From: Phylloscopus collybita
Taxonomy: Eukaryota; Chordata; Aves; Passeriformes; Phylloscopidae
Length of the DNA: 64,000 nt
Assembly: GCA_027886175.1 (NCBI GenBank)
Contig: JAJNNQ010000016.1
Span: 935,001 to 999,000, forward strand
Reading direction: 5' to 3'
Below the pieces are notes generated by a model. It did not search any database. It was not told where the DNA came from and worked only from the letters and a program-made list of their open reading frames with translations. Shown here piece after piece: positions 1 through 13,700 of this stretch (positions are counted from its first letter, which is position 1; each line of letters begins with the position of its first letter). Both the position numbers and the translations under genes were made by a program.

Positions 1-120
1 ATGCCAGGTGAGAGAAGCCCAGTGAGAGCAGCCCCTGAGGCGGTGAGAGGTGCAGGCTCTGGCTGAGGGAGCTGCCTGTGTTCCCCTCAGGGAGCACCCA
101 GAGGTGCTGTTACATCCCAG

Positions 121-156
121 GGCAGGCAGGGCAGGCAGGGCAGGCAGGGCAGGCAG
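121..156. repeat. 9-base tandem repeat, four copies
   Basis: Four perfect copies of ggcaggcag follow one another. The surroundings are GC-richer than most of the intron. It is an ordinary minisatellite-like simple repeat; the Gly-Arg-Ala peptide in one frame is a product of the repeat, not a gene. Confidence 0.9.
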
Positions 157-1712
157 CACTGCCCCTGCTCAGCACGGTCAGCTGAGTGCAGAGCAGCTCC
201 TTGTTCAGCTCAGCCCTGGGCTGCCTGCGAGCATGCTTTGGCTGCTGATCTGAGGCTGAGGCTGTCACCTTGCAGCCTCCAGGAAGGACCCTGCACTAGA
301 GGAATACCACTAATGACAGGCACTGATTGTGAACTTTCTTGAAGGCTTCTTTTCCTGCCATTTTTTCTCTAGTGCTGAAGTCCTGCTTGTTTTTATCATT
401 ATATCAAGGTGGTTTTCAAGCACTCCCTCTCATGTCTATTATCTGTAATGAGTATAGGAGTTGTTATCTGCCTTATATTGCAGCAATAATGGGTTTTATT
501 TAGCAGTTATCTCCTAATCCAGCTGTTAGATCAGTAGAGTGTAAGAGCTGTGATATAATTAAAATAATTATAAATGTGAAAAGAACAAGCATCACCTAAA
601 TAATGAGCCTAGTCTGCATATCAGTTTCATTGTTACCTGCCTTTACTACATCCCTTCAAAAGCTGTTTTGTAGCTTTGTTTTAGACAACATCTTTGAGCA
701 ATTGGGGAGTATCCGTGCCCACAACCTGGTGTGAAAGGAGTAAAGAACAAAACCACCAAAACTGTCTTTCATAGGACTGATATAGTATAAAAACAAAAGT
801 GTTAGATCCTGGCATTGTCTTGGAGTACAGAAAGAACAAAAGGAATATGCAGTAATTGCCAGTTAGCCAGTGAAATAATAATTTTAGTGTTCCATTATGG
901 CCATCTGTGGCTGGGTTTGTGCTCTTAGATCCACGCAGACACGTGTGCATGGATGCATACACAAACCTTCTGTCTCTGCCTCTCCCATCTCTTCCCTATC
1001 CCTCTAAATACCAACCCAGAAAAAAGGAAAAGACCAGCCATCATTCTTTTTATCAAGAAAATGTGTCAAAAGGGGTAAACATAAATAGCCTTTCTGCTTT
1101 GGCAGACATAAGGAGGATAAATGCCTATTGTTCCCTGTCAGACTGCTTTGAAGGAATGACAGAGTAATAAATATACACAATCACTCACTGTCAAACAAGG
1201 GGAATTCAAAGGTTGACTGAAAATCGTTACGTAAACTACATCCTAAGTACATCTGAGACAAATGTAGCAGGCTCATTCCACTCCCTATAATACACAAGCA
1301 CGTGGAAAAAAATTGTAGCTGGAATAACCAACAGCTTTTAAAGTATAGATTTCTGAATTAAAATGCTTAAGCTTTCGCATCTCATTTCTTTGATCTTCAC
1401 CCAGTGATCCAGCTAGAGATGGCTCTGTCTTTAAAGTGAGCGAGCTGGTATTTTGCAAGGGAGTGGCTTTCTCAGGGTGCCAGCTGGCCCTGCAGTTGCC
1501 TTGTCTCCCTGTGTGTGTGTTGCATTGGGGTCCAGGGGTGGGAGGAATGCTGCAGGTGTGTGCTCCTGCTCCAAGGGAAGGAGTGCAAACCAACCCTGGT
1601 GGTTTTGCTCTGTGATGAGCCTGTCTGGGGCTGCACCTGCTCCTGCTTGCTTGGGGCTGCTGCCTGGGCCAGATGCTTGCTGTGCTCCTCTCTTCAATTT
1701 CACTGATGCAGC

Positions 1713-1743
1713 CCATGGACTGAGCTCCAGCTCCAGTCCATGG
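1713..1743. repeat. Near-perfect inverted repeat (hairpin)
   Basis: The outer arms ccatggact (1713-1721) and agtccatgg (1735-1743) are perfect reverse complements. Just inside them gagct and agctc also pair, leaving one unpaired c on the 3' side and a two-base cc loop. As RNA this would give a stem of 14 pairs with one bulge. The repeat is seen directly; no function is known to me. Confidence 0.85.
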
Positions 1744-4700
1744 CAGGTCTCCATGCACTCCCAGCTGACAGTTTCAGGTGTCTGCCTTGCTTTTAGTTCA
1801 CAGATTTTATTTTTCTCCTTTTCGTGTGCTTTCAGACATAGTCCTTATTTTTGTTTGGATAAATATTACGGTTATTCTAAAAATCCACACTCCTAAAAGT
1901 ATTATGTACCTCCTTAACAAAACCTTGGAAAAGGGGCTAGCAATTACACAAAAGGTGTTTTTCTTTGGAAGAAAGAATTATTCATAACAAAATGGAGATG
2001 TAGCAATAATTATTCTCTGTTTAAAACCCATGCAGCTGGTTAAATAATACTTCTGTAGCACTCAGAAAATTGTGAGTGACCTCAGCATAGTGTTGTACAT
2101 ACTGTTTTGCCTTTATCCTGTGCCAGCAAAAGATGCTACCTTTAATAGCAGTTGGAAGAACTCTGTGGCTCATTTAAATTCTACTGGGCTGTTCTGAGTT
2201 GTAGCCTGTATGTTTTTCACTGGTAGACTGAAGAAACAATATCACATCATTACAACACAACCAGGAATTGCAAAGGATCCCTGAAAACAAAATGAAAAGT
2301 CCTAAATTTTTCCCCTTACCATATTTATTCCCATATTTAACCAACTGTTTATTTTCACTTTTTTGTTCCCTTTTGTTTAATCTGTTTGTAGCCTTGGATT
2401 TCAGTCAGAATTGTTACTTACACATTTTGCAGTATGAATTAACCAAGGCTTTTGGAACATTAAAAGTTACTCCAAGATCAAACACTGAGATATGGCATTT
2501 GGCATTTTACAAGTCTCATCTTCCCCCAAATCCCCAAATAATTCAGCCTTTACAACAGCTGTCCTTGAAGGGCTTGATTTGAAGAATGTTGGTTCAGAAG
2601 CCAAAGAAAAGCACCTTTGCAGTAGTTAATCTGTTACAGACCAACAACAGCTGCCTGTACAAATTCAATACTCTACACAGTTGATAGTAAAATTTATGCC
2701 ATAAAGAAGGACTTCAAATTTCATTTACCTGCCTCCATATACCAAGAATAATAAAGAATATAGCAGTTATTCTGTCCTATAGAAATTCTTTTCTCCAGCC
2801 CATATCCTGCCTTCTTAGAGGAAAATTTTGCCATGGGAGAAGCACAACATATGTTGTAAAAGCCAAATTGCTGCTTTGGACAGAAGGCCATTTCCTTTGC
2901 CTCTCTTCTATTGACTGAAAATCATCCACTTTAAAACCAGATTGAAAAAATCTGTATTTATGGTTCCTTGTTGACTTGCCTTGCTGTTATCAGTGAAATT
3001 GATTTGTTCTGTAACATCAATGCATTTGAAAGATACTGGAGACATTTGGAAAAAATAAAAAAGCAATAATGAACCTATGGGACTTCATGCTATACAGGGG
3101 ACTCCAGCATTTTGTCTCGGTCAGTTCTGCTGTTGAACAATGTTGGAGAGAACTGTCAAAAAATACCTGTGTGGTCATTATTGTTTTTAGATTGCACCTT
3201 ATACAGGAGAATTATATGGCAGGAAGAAGAGGCAGCTGCTTTTTTTGTTTCTCTTGGGAATTGGTGACTTCAATGTCAAAACTCAGAAAGATGAGCTTTT
3301 GGCTTTGACAAGTCTTCAGGTCTCGAGGACTTTACTCAGAGGTTGGGGTTTTCTCCTTTCTATTTAGTCCCTTTAGACAAGTTGGGATCATCTGCAGAAG
3401 AAGTGAAAAATTTGCATGTCTTGCTCATGGAGAGAAAATAAGCCCTTAGAAGATGCTGTAAAGGAAGACATTAGGTTTCATCTCAGATAGTCAAACTTTG
3501 TGTTTTCAAAACGTTTATTGGAATTCTGGAGGAAGAGTACTTACTAATGATGTGATGCAAATCCAGAGTTTTCTTGTAAGATGGCTTATTTTCTTTCTCC
3601 AAGAACTGTTATGTATTGGAGACTATTTCTCTACAGAAAGTTGCCTCTAATTGAAATGGTGTAATCTAATCTAAAGGTCCTTTTTTTCTCTTATTTAATT
3701 TTCTTTTTTTTAATTAGATGTCTATAAAACATGCAGCTCTGTGTTTGTGAATGATTGTGTGTCTGTGTGTCATTACCTGATTTATATCTGCTTGTTTTGT
3801 CCTTTATTCTTGAGCTGCTTTATCTCTGGACTCTGTTTTCACAAACTCTAACTCTTTCTCTTTCGCATCTCCTTCCTGGATTTGCTGCTCCCTTCAGCCT
3901 CACCTCAAGGTCAGTATTCACTTTTAAAAGGGTGTTTGTAAGACTGTCTATTCAGCTAAAGTTGAGATCTTACAGCAGATTGCACATCCAATTACATGAT
4001 TGCAAAATAGAAGATGAGAGATTTGGTTAAGTCTGTGTAGGAGGGTGGGTTGAACAGGGTGCATGTTTAGAAGGAAAGAATTTTTATCAAACCGTTGTAA
4101 ATCAATGCTGTTGTGCACTGGGAAGGAGGGGAAAACTAACCAATGAAGTTTTTAAAGGGAAAAAACTCCAGGAACAGGAAGCTGAAGCAAGACAGTTTAA
4201 ATATTACTGGTTTTATCTGTTCCTTTAAGGAGAGAAGAGATTGGCCATTAGCCATGTTCTGATACGTACACGTGCTCCTTTGAAATACTGGTTGTAGAAA
4301 CTTTAACTGCTGGATCTTTATCGCTGCATCTGTGCCTGAAACCTTGCAGTGATGTTACAGAACTAGTTCTGGTGCAGCTTTTGAATGTGCTGTGCTGTCA
4401 GAAAGAACCAAGGGCTGAGGGTTAAAGATAAGTGAATTAGCAGGAGGATGAATTTGTTGAAGGCACAAAGTGATGAACCACTGAAAAAACCCAACCAAGA
4501 GACACTATGTTTTAAGTCTTCCAACCATGGCTCATTTTTCTATTTCTATATTTGAAAAGCAGTGGCTAACCATAGATTTTGGGATTTCAGTAGAGTAGCT
4601 TGGAGTAAATGTCTATGGCCTAAATAATACAAGTCACAATACATTATCTAACGACTCTCATTTGCCTTTGAAAGCTCTGCAACCTTGTTGGATTTTGGTC

Positions 4701-7700
4701 TTTGCTGATAAAGTCTGTTGGTAGAAACCATCTGTGACTCCTGAGGAAGGAATGATCATAATTGTTTCAGGCAGTGTCTTTGCCCAGAAAGCCACTACTT
4801 AATGACTAAAATTCCGAGTTATCGACCAACATCCGACTTTGCTGCTGCTGATTAGCTCTGAAAAATGTGGTGGTGCCTGGAATCCCCCAGTGCTGTGATG
4901 CTGCTGACGCCTCTGAGCTGTGTCAGCGCCGTGACCTTGGCTTGGCACAGGCGCTGCACTTGTGGCCTTGGGTGCATGTTTTTCTTCCTCCCACAGACTG
5001 GAAAAAGATTGGAAGTTAATGGTGTTGTTGTCATCCATCAATACCTTCTGCACTCAGTGTGTCATACTGGCATACTTGTAATTACTGGGGAGAGGAGGTC
5101 TGGCCTTGAATGACCCCCTCCACGTCCCAAAAGCCAAGCTGCCAGGAAGCTTTTCCTGCCCTGGGAGCATTCTCCTCTGAAATAACCACTCTGCCTCTTG
5201 CTGCACGAGTGACCCTGTGGGCCACTCTGTATTTGCCTGTTGCCACCATGGTGGAGCTTGGTGTGCTTTGGCTGGTGAAGTCCTAGATGTTGTGGAATCC
5301 ACTTCAGTCCATGTGGCTCTAGGGTTTTATACCTGTGTCTGTGCTGGAATGAATCATAAGAGGGGAAAAAATTTTAGGGTGCTCGTTGGCTGTGGTCTTT
5401 CTAAAACCCGGCGTGATTTCTCTTTTCACAAGCAATGTCACTGTAACTTCTATTTTTCACATTTAGAGCATAATGTAAAATTTGGCTGGAAAAGATATGG
5501 CTGTGATTTGAGGTGACCGAGTGTTAGGATTAGGAACTTGGAAGAGTTTTCTAAGATGTTAAAGAGATTGTCCATTCAGTCCTCACAGTTTCTTAGTTGG
5601 TTTATTGATTATTTTGGATTACTTTTTTTTTTTCTATTTTTAAAACTTTTATGGTTAGTTGCTGAAGTTTTCATTGGTTTGTTAAAATAAATCAAGAGTG
5701 TAAGGAAATAGGTGGAATGACTGCTCTTGGAGCTACAAAATCTCTGCTGGCCAGAAACAAAATAAAAAGATTTTCCTCAGGGCAAACAGGAAAATTACAG
5801 TGGTTGAAGTACACTAGTTTCTTTCCTAAGCATTTCAGAGTTTGCCTAATTGCCACTGACTGTAACATATGAAGAAATAGCTGTTCTATAAAGTTACAGT
5901 CTACCTTGGAAGCTACCATGGGAGGCATAACTTTATTTTTCTCTGAATGATGTAAAGCAACTTTTTCAAACATCAAAGCCAACGTGTCTCCTGGAAAAGA
6001 ACTGAATACGTGGAAAATGTGTTAGGTATGTCTGTCTTCTAAGAGGAAGAAATCCTCTGAATTATTTCTGTTCTCATCAAGAACAGCTTTGCTTACAGTA
6101 ATCAGTGCAATACCTCTGAATTTTCTGGTCTGTCCATTAAGCTTTCATCATCTCTCTGCTGTTGACAAACTCAGTGAGTCAGAGCAGAAGCGTGTAATCC
6201 GCATCCCCGTTGCTGTTGTGACATGAACTTACTGCTCAGAAGTCTTAAGGATCTGGAGTGGATGTCATGCTGATTCACAGTAAATAAAATTGTCGTGGAA
6301 AGCAGGGGGATTAAAGCAGTTTTCTGTAAGAAGTTTTTTTGCTAAGCATTTCTGCTGATGACAGCTTCACATAAAGAACTCCCCAATGCTGGCTGAGTTC
6401 AAGAGTAACAAGCCAAATAACACTTTACTGATGTCATTACTTGCAGCAGTGAAAAAAAATTAGAAAAAATACCATCAATTCATATGCTCCAGTTCTTCTA
6501 AGCTGTTCTTTTGAACATGTGTCACGAAAGTTGAGATAGATAAAGACAAAAAGACTGATAATCAGGTGCTATAGCAAGCAACTGCATGGTTTTCAAGGGA
6601 GGAATGAGCTTTATTGATAATGCAGAGGTAAGATTTCCAGCTTCAAACTGGGTAACAAAGAGCTTAACTGGACAGGGGATATCCCACAGCAGGCTTCTTT
6701 TAGTGTTCTGCTTTCTGCTGTCAGATTTTCTGTTAGTTTAGATCATATCACTGATTGTACTGTCTGTCATATTTTAAAGCAAGTGATCCAGTTCTTAGAA
6801 GAAAGTTTTTTGGATATTTTGCCATACCAAAGAGAATTTGATGTTCTAGGAAATAATGAAATACTGCAAATCTTATTTCGACAAGCAAAGTGGCTTGGTG
6901 ATTAGATGAGTACAGGCTGGTGGCATGAATCCAGGTAAAAGTCTGGTAAGACTCTCCATGTAAAATTAAATGTCAGTGTAGCAACTCAAGTGTAGCCTTA
7001 TAAAATCAAAGTAAAAACAAAATACTAAATCTGAGGGGATTATTTCAGTCCTTTTTCCAGAGTCCTAAACGTATATTAAACAGAACATGTCTAACCACCA
7101 AAGAAATATTTAAAATGTCATCCTTCTCTAAGAAAATAGCAGATAATATTGCATAAAATGTTCAGCAAGTATAGGAAACTCAGGGTGCTATTCAATAATT
7201 CTTTTAGAAAGCCAAACCCAAACTGCAGAGTACTTAGTGGGAGACATGTAGTCTCTGGTACCTGTGGGCTGGAAATGCCTGTGCACACTGACTCGTGTGC
7301 TGGATGGGAGCACTGACAGCGTGCCAGGGTGGGCAGCAGAGCCTTCACTGCAAGTGTGGCTGGCTCTTCACTTTCATACCTTCAGAAGGCTCTGGGTCTT
7401 CACTCTGCCACAATGTTGGTCATTAACCATGTCAGGAAGTGATAAAAATTTGAAGTGTGTTGAGTCAGCAGTGGTTTTAGCTCAGGAGAGACAGAAACGT
7501 TGTCTTCAAAGAAGTTTCCATTTACATTTCCTTGGCTGTCTCCAAAATACAGCAATCTGTAGTAGTTGTTTTCTGTTCAATATATGTTTCCTGTAATTCT
7601 GCTTAGAGCAAAAATGGCTTTGTGGGATTATTTACACTAAGAAGTATTCTTTTTTTGGAGTTATCTGATCCTTGTAAGTGAGGAGAAATACAGCATCTTA

Positions 7701-10700
7701 GAGGTGATAGAGGGGAAGGGAAAAAATGAAGGCATCAGGCCTGGTGGTGGTGGGTAGGTGACAAAACAGAACTGTGGTTTTCCTTAGAACAAGCCACTGG
7801 TGTAGCCTTTCAAAGTTGCTTTAGGTGTTGATTATTGACTATGATATTTAGGTAGTGATTATGAGAGCTTTCCTCCTCTGTTCAAAGTGGAATCTGTACC
7901 TTTTCTGTCAGAGGTCCTCTTTTCTTGCCTCATTTGACTGTGTCTTAATTAAGCAAAATTGTTCACAGCTGTACATCATCTCAGAATTCTCACTCCTGCA
8001 GTCTCACATGAACTGATTAATTTCGTGCTACCTGCTGAAATTAATTTAATTATGTGAACAAACAATGAGTCATTTTTCTCTTTGTGTTATTCCTTTGTTT
8101 TCAGCACACATATTCACAACGTGTGCAGGTTTCCAGTGGGATTTAGTACTGAGGTAGCCTTGGAGAGACAAGTGACATGGCACTAGGGAGGATTTTTGTG
8201 TGCCACAGTATGCTGTGAATTTTGAAGAGGTCTGAGTCAAATGCTCTGAGAAATCCTTCACAATTTCCTTTTTTTCAGAAATAGAAAAAAGGGGGTTTTT
8301 ACCGTATTTTTTGAAACATGGAAAGACAACATTATTTTTAGAAGACATTTTAAAATGTGTCTTTATCTTCCTCTATCCCAAAGCTAACAAATTACATAGC
8401 ATGTCATCATCAGAAGATTAAATGAAATGATCACTCAAACTTCATGCAACATTAAACATTTTAACTAACCCATATGTGTCACATCACATTTAGTCTAAGG
8501 AATAAAATCTGAAGGTTTATTTTTCCTCTTTAATGGCTGACTTCTGTGCAAAATTTTATCTCCTCAAATGGCTAGATTTTTATTTCTGTTAAAATTCTAA
8601 AAGCCAGGCAGTGCATGTGCATGTCTATGGTAAAATAGTCCTGGTGCAAACTGTTCCATAAGGGACAGTACCACAAGCTTTAACAGGCCCTGCACTCAGC
8701 AATAATATGGTATTTACAGAGAATGCAGGGCTTTTTAAAAAGTTGCTGAAAGGGATGAGCAGCTCAGCAGCTGCTGTTCCTACTTTTTTTGTGGTAAGGG
8801 CTCCTGTCAGATCCCTGGACATAGCTGTGAAGTGTGCAGGAGTGAAGCATTACCCTCAGGATTCTTAGACTGAGGGGCATTTTTATTTCATGCTTTCTAA
8901 TACAGCTCTCCCCTTCTACCCCATCCCTAAACACAGATGCTCTCAAACTTTATTGCTGTGAATAGCATCAGAAAAGATAAAATTGGGAATTCTGCTTCCC
9001 GGATTTTTGGATGTTCTCTGTAAGCTTTTCTTGCTGGTGAGAGCTGACTGGGACAGTGACCTTTAATCTGACTGGGGGAGGATTCCCTGCTTCACCTCTG
9101 GTTACCAGGTTTGCTCTTATGTCTCATCATTTGGGCTGAAAGAGCCATCTCCCATTTGCAGTTTTTGTCATATCCTTTGTCTTGCTCGGGCTCTGGGCAA
9201 GTAAAAGAGAGCATGGTTGACCCTGCAGTTTCTCCTCAGCTCACTTGTTGAGGCAGCATTTTTGTGCTGTGAGATTTTCAGCTGGCTGGGAAGTTACTGG
9301 TCAGACGTGGAGTCTGTGCCAGTGCCTGGACTGGAACCTTTTGGTTTTGTGTTACTTGTGAAGTTCAAGTTCCATTCCTGGCCTGACACAAGGTGTGCCT
9401 CAGATGAGCCCTCATGTTTCAGATGGGCCTTTCTGTGCTTTACTTATCAATTCCACTGCATTACTTCACTGCTCACTTAGCTCATATTTTCCATCCTCAT
9501 TCCTGTGAAACCAGCTTCCCTAACAGGCCTATGCATCATCTCTGCAAATAATTCCTCATCGTTTGCATGAAAAATATGTAAGATAAGCAGAGATATTTAT
9601 TACAGTCATACAGTTTAGAGATTCAGTGAACAGTTCTATAGCCATCAGCCAGTTAATTGGAAATCGTTCTTAATCACTTACTGCAAAATGAAAACAAAAT
9701 TTCTTATCCATGAAATCCCAAGTAGGCTATTAGAGATACTGCAAGATAAAAACATGCCTAACATTCTTAGGCTAAAATTAAATTAGAAAGCTCTTTTTTC
9801 CCCTTTCCCTTTCTCTTCTATGGCTCTCTTCCATTTCATTGTTCTTGTAGGGTGGTGTATTCAAGTATTCCCTCCTTCTGCATAACATGTTCTTCATCTG
9901 CAAACAATAGAGGGCCCTTTCATACTGGAATATGTCAGCTTTTCTAGATGGTCTTCTTGAAGTACCCCAGGCAATTCAGACAGATTTAATCAAGCTCTCA
10001 GTAACTTACTTAATTTCCTGCTTATCCAGCAGATGGACCATTCTTCTTAATTAAAAGAAATGGGCTTTTTTCACTTCCTTAGAGAACAAAATATTTCCAG
10101 TTGTCACTTTCTGTTCGTGGCTGAGTAATTAACTCCCATCTCCAAGGGGTAAAGTGCCTCCTATCCTTTTAGTGACCCAGCACACTCCTAGCAACGTGAA
10201 GTGCTTTTACATGGAACAATCCTATGTTTGCTGTATTTGCTATGTGTTCAGTATTTACAGATTTGATAGAAATTGGGATCAAGCATGTTGGTAGTTTTCG
10301 GGTGGCAGTGGGGTTGGAATGATTCAGTTCCAGCTTCCTTCCTTCAAGCACTTTGGAATGAACTTTACCATTACAAGAAACTTAATTCTTTTTATACAAA
10401 ACCAAAAGTGACCAAGAATTACAAAACTGAGTTGCAAAATGCTCTCTGTAAACGCAGAAGAGCCTCATTTCATCCTAGAAATGACAGCTGCCAGCAAGTG
10501 GAGTGCTCAGGGCCAGCCTTGACCAAGCAAGCAAAAGGTGCCAACCCAAGAGACAAGTGAGGCTGCTTTCCTGCTAGTCCCTCCTCTCCTGTCTTGCTCA
10601 GCCCTAGGCTGTTTAGTGTCCTGAGTTGTTCACACCATGTCTGGTGAAGTCCCACATGCTGGGAACTAGAAGAGAGGTGACATATTGCAACTTTATACCC

Positions 10701-13700
10701 CAATATCTGTAAGGACAAGGACTCTCACCTTACTGCACTGGGGGTGCTGTACCTTTGAAAATGCAATCTTTTGGGAGCACTGCTATTGTGTTCATGCTTG
10801 CATCTTTCCCTAAGCTTGCCTTACTCTGTCATGGTCTGCATTAGATTTTCACTTTAGTTCCTTGGGTCTGCAGTGTTTTGAGACAAATGTATTCCCAGTT
10901 TTCAGCTGGTAGGATTCTTGGTTTTGGAGGATATCCCTGGATTCTCATGTGATTGTACCAAATTTATTACTGTTAACTTAAAACCAACTACTAGATACAT
11001 TCATTACACTTTCAGTGTGTAATTTTTCAGTTTCACAAATCAGTCAGCAGGATATGTTGGCAATTACAGTTAGTAATAAGCAGCTTAGAAATAGGTTTTT
11101 TAATTACTAACTCCTAGCAATATATGTAAAATACATGAGAACAAACACATTTTCAGTATTTAGGATGTCAGCATATTTTAAAGGATTGATACTTCAAATC
11201 AGTGTGAATTGTCTTTTCTTTTAGCAATTGCTCCTCTTGCTCACTTTTTTTTTCTCTTTCATCATTTACTTTAGGGCCATCCTGTATGGAAAAAAATGGG
11301 AGAAAGCATTAACTGAAATTAGTAGTCAAAACTTTTGTAGGATATTGCAAAATGACACTTTATATTACAAAAGTGGCCACTGACTTGGAATGTGAAAATA
11401 ACTCCTCCTGTCCTTCTGTATCCTGTTTTGACCATAGCCTCATTAATATGAATTAGATTTTCAACACTGTTTACATCTCTCAAGCTTCCGCGTAAGCCTT
11501 CATATATGAAGATAGATAATTTATAGAAATATATTGTATTTGTGTTAGTAATATTTTGTCAGCAGAGGCCGTTGTTTGCTGATATTTCCTAAAGATTAGA
11601 CTGTTCCCCAATTACTTGAAAAATTAGTTCACTGAAGGGAGGCAGCAAATGTCTCAGTGACATCCTGCACTGAGGCAGTTGCCCTGATAGGGAGATCAGC
11701 TCAGTTAAAGTCTTAATTTTGCCTCATTTGTCTCAAGGTCACCAAATAAAAAGTAGTTCACTGGAGCAGTGTAATTGCCTAGATAAAGAATGTATCTTTC
11801 TGAGTATACACTCCAGACTTGAGCTAATTTAATTAGCCAGCCGTTTGATCTCTGAGGATATCAGTGAGTATTTTTCAGATATCTGACACATGAGGCATCT
11901 TGTCGCCGGAGGATTTTAATGTGCTCCTTCATCATAATGTTAAAAATGAAAGTATGTATCCATAATACTCATGGACACCCTTGGTTCTGTATCAGGTCCA
12001 TGTGCTGTGGAATGGCAGAAATCCCTCCTCAAAGGCCCAAGGCAGGAACCTTGTCCAGGCTTCCAGGGCTGTTAGAGACCTTTGATGAAGAAAGACTCAC
12101 ACACAGTGCTTTACAGCCCTCACTGAGTTCTCCAGAGACCCAGAGGGGTTCACATCACCTGCAGGGTATTCCTGGCTGTGTCCTCCTGTGTGTGCCAGGC
12201 TGAGAAGGCAGAGGTGCAGCTGTGTCAGAGGAGGAGGAGGAGGCCTGAGCCCTCTGCACCCCTCAGACAGGCTCTGCAGCCCTGTGGGGTTATTTATTAC
12301 CAATAATGCTCTGTCCCCCATGTGCCAGCCTGTCAAAAGTCTGTAACAAATCATCTCAGCAGCACTCCTCTGACTAACCTGCTGTGGGCTGTCAGAGCCA
12401 GGGATTCAGAAGAGGAGATGCCTCTTAATAACTGTTTGCTAAGCACCCAAAAGGAATGTACCAGAGTGCATTCTGAGAGACTCTGTGTTCTGTTCACTCC
12501 CAGAAATTGCTCTCAGCAGTGGATCCCAGAGCAGAGCTGTGTCCCTCCCATCTCAGATTGTCCTGGTGAGGGAGATCTGTAGCAAGGCACAGTTAGATGA
12601 GTGTGATAATGTGGCTTTTCCATCAGCTCCATCCTTTTGTATACTTTTCCCAGTTACTGTCTCTGCCAGTGGCCAACTCTGAATCAGGTTTTGTATAACT
12701 TCTCTGTAGCTAGCACAGTAAACACTTTTCAGTTGGCATCTGTATAGAGAGTCTTTCAGAAAGATTCTTCTTGGAAACAATTTTTATTTTAAGTAGATAA
12801 GCTAAATTATATCAGATTTTTATTTGGGCATCTGAGTGATGTAAAATCATTAGGTGTTTAGCCCCGAAATGGACAGGTTTACATTATTTCAGAATGGTCC
12901 TGTTAGCATCACTTCCTTACATCTTTTCCTAAGAGCAAGACTCTGAATGTTCTTGTGAATGTATTTCTTTTTGTATCAGAAATCCTCGTGCATTGAGTTA
13001 CTGCATTCATTGTGCTTTTGGTTTTGTCCCTAGTGACTGCTTAGTTAGTACCTTTTGCTTGAAGACTGGATTTTCAGTATTTGTCAGGGACATATCTTGC
13101 TTTTTTAACATACAGCTATCAATAATAATGATAGAACAGAGTATAATGTTCAACTGTTATCCCAAATTGTTGCAAACTTTTAGAAAGGACTTTTCTCTCT
13201 TCACAGCTTGTTTACATACATGCAGATGTTTTAAGCTACTCTAGCATGGTTCTTAAGTGCCTAGTTTTAAAATTTTCTTCTCCTTACATTAATTTTTTGT
13301 TTGGTCACAGTGGCTCATTTTTACATTTGATTTTTGGATTTGATTGTTGTCTGTATTGGGTATTGTTCTAGAAGGAGTTAAAAGATCACATGCCCGCCTA
13401 AAAGAAAACAGCTGCTGGATTGTGATTTGTTTTCTCTTCTGGCTAGTGGGACTGCAGTTAGAAAAGACATGTGTTATCTTAGATCACAAAAATACCCTCT
13501 GAAGCCTCAATAAAATACCATTCATAAGGAAGATTTTATTGCTGTTTAGAAAACACTTCTTTCAGCCCAATGGTGCAGGTCTCTTGAGCAGAGAGTGGCT
13601 GGCTGTGTGTGATCTGTTCACAGGGCACTTGGTTTGTGAGCTGCAGTTAAAGGTAAAGAGAACAGCACCTTTGGGACTTCTTCCCACACTGTTAGGGCCA

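Noticed and set aside
1285..1896. Overlapping open frames on both strands
   Set aside because: All are open because the patch is GC-rich with few stops; the proteins are Pro/Ser/Cys-rich and unrecognisable.
12229..12243. Short GAG run
   Set aside because: About five units only; too short to list as a repeat of interest.
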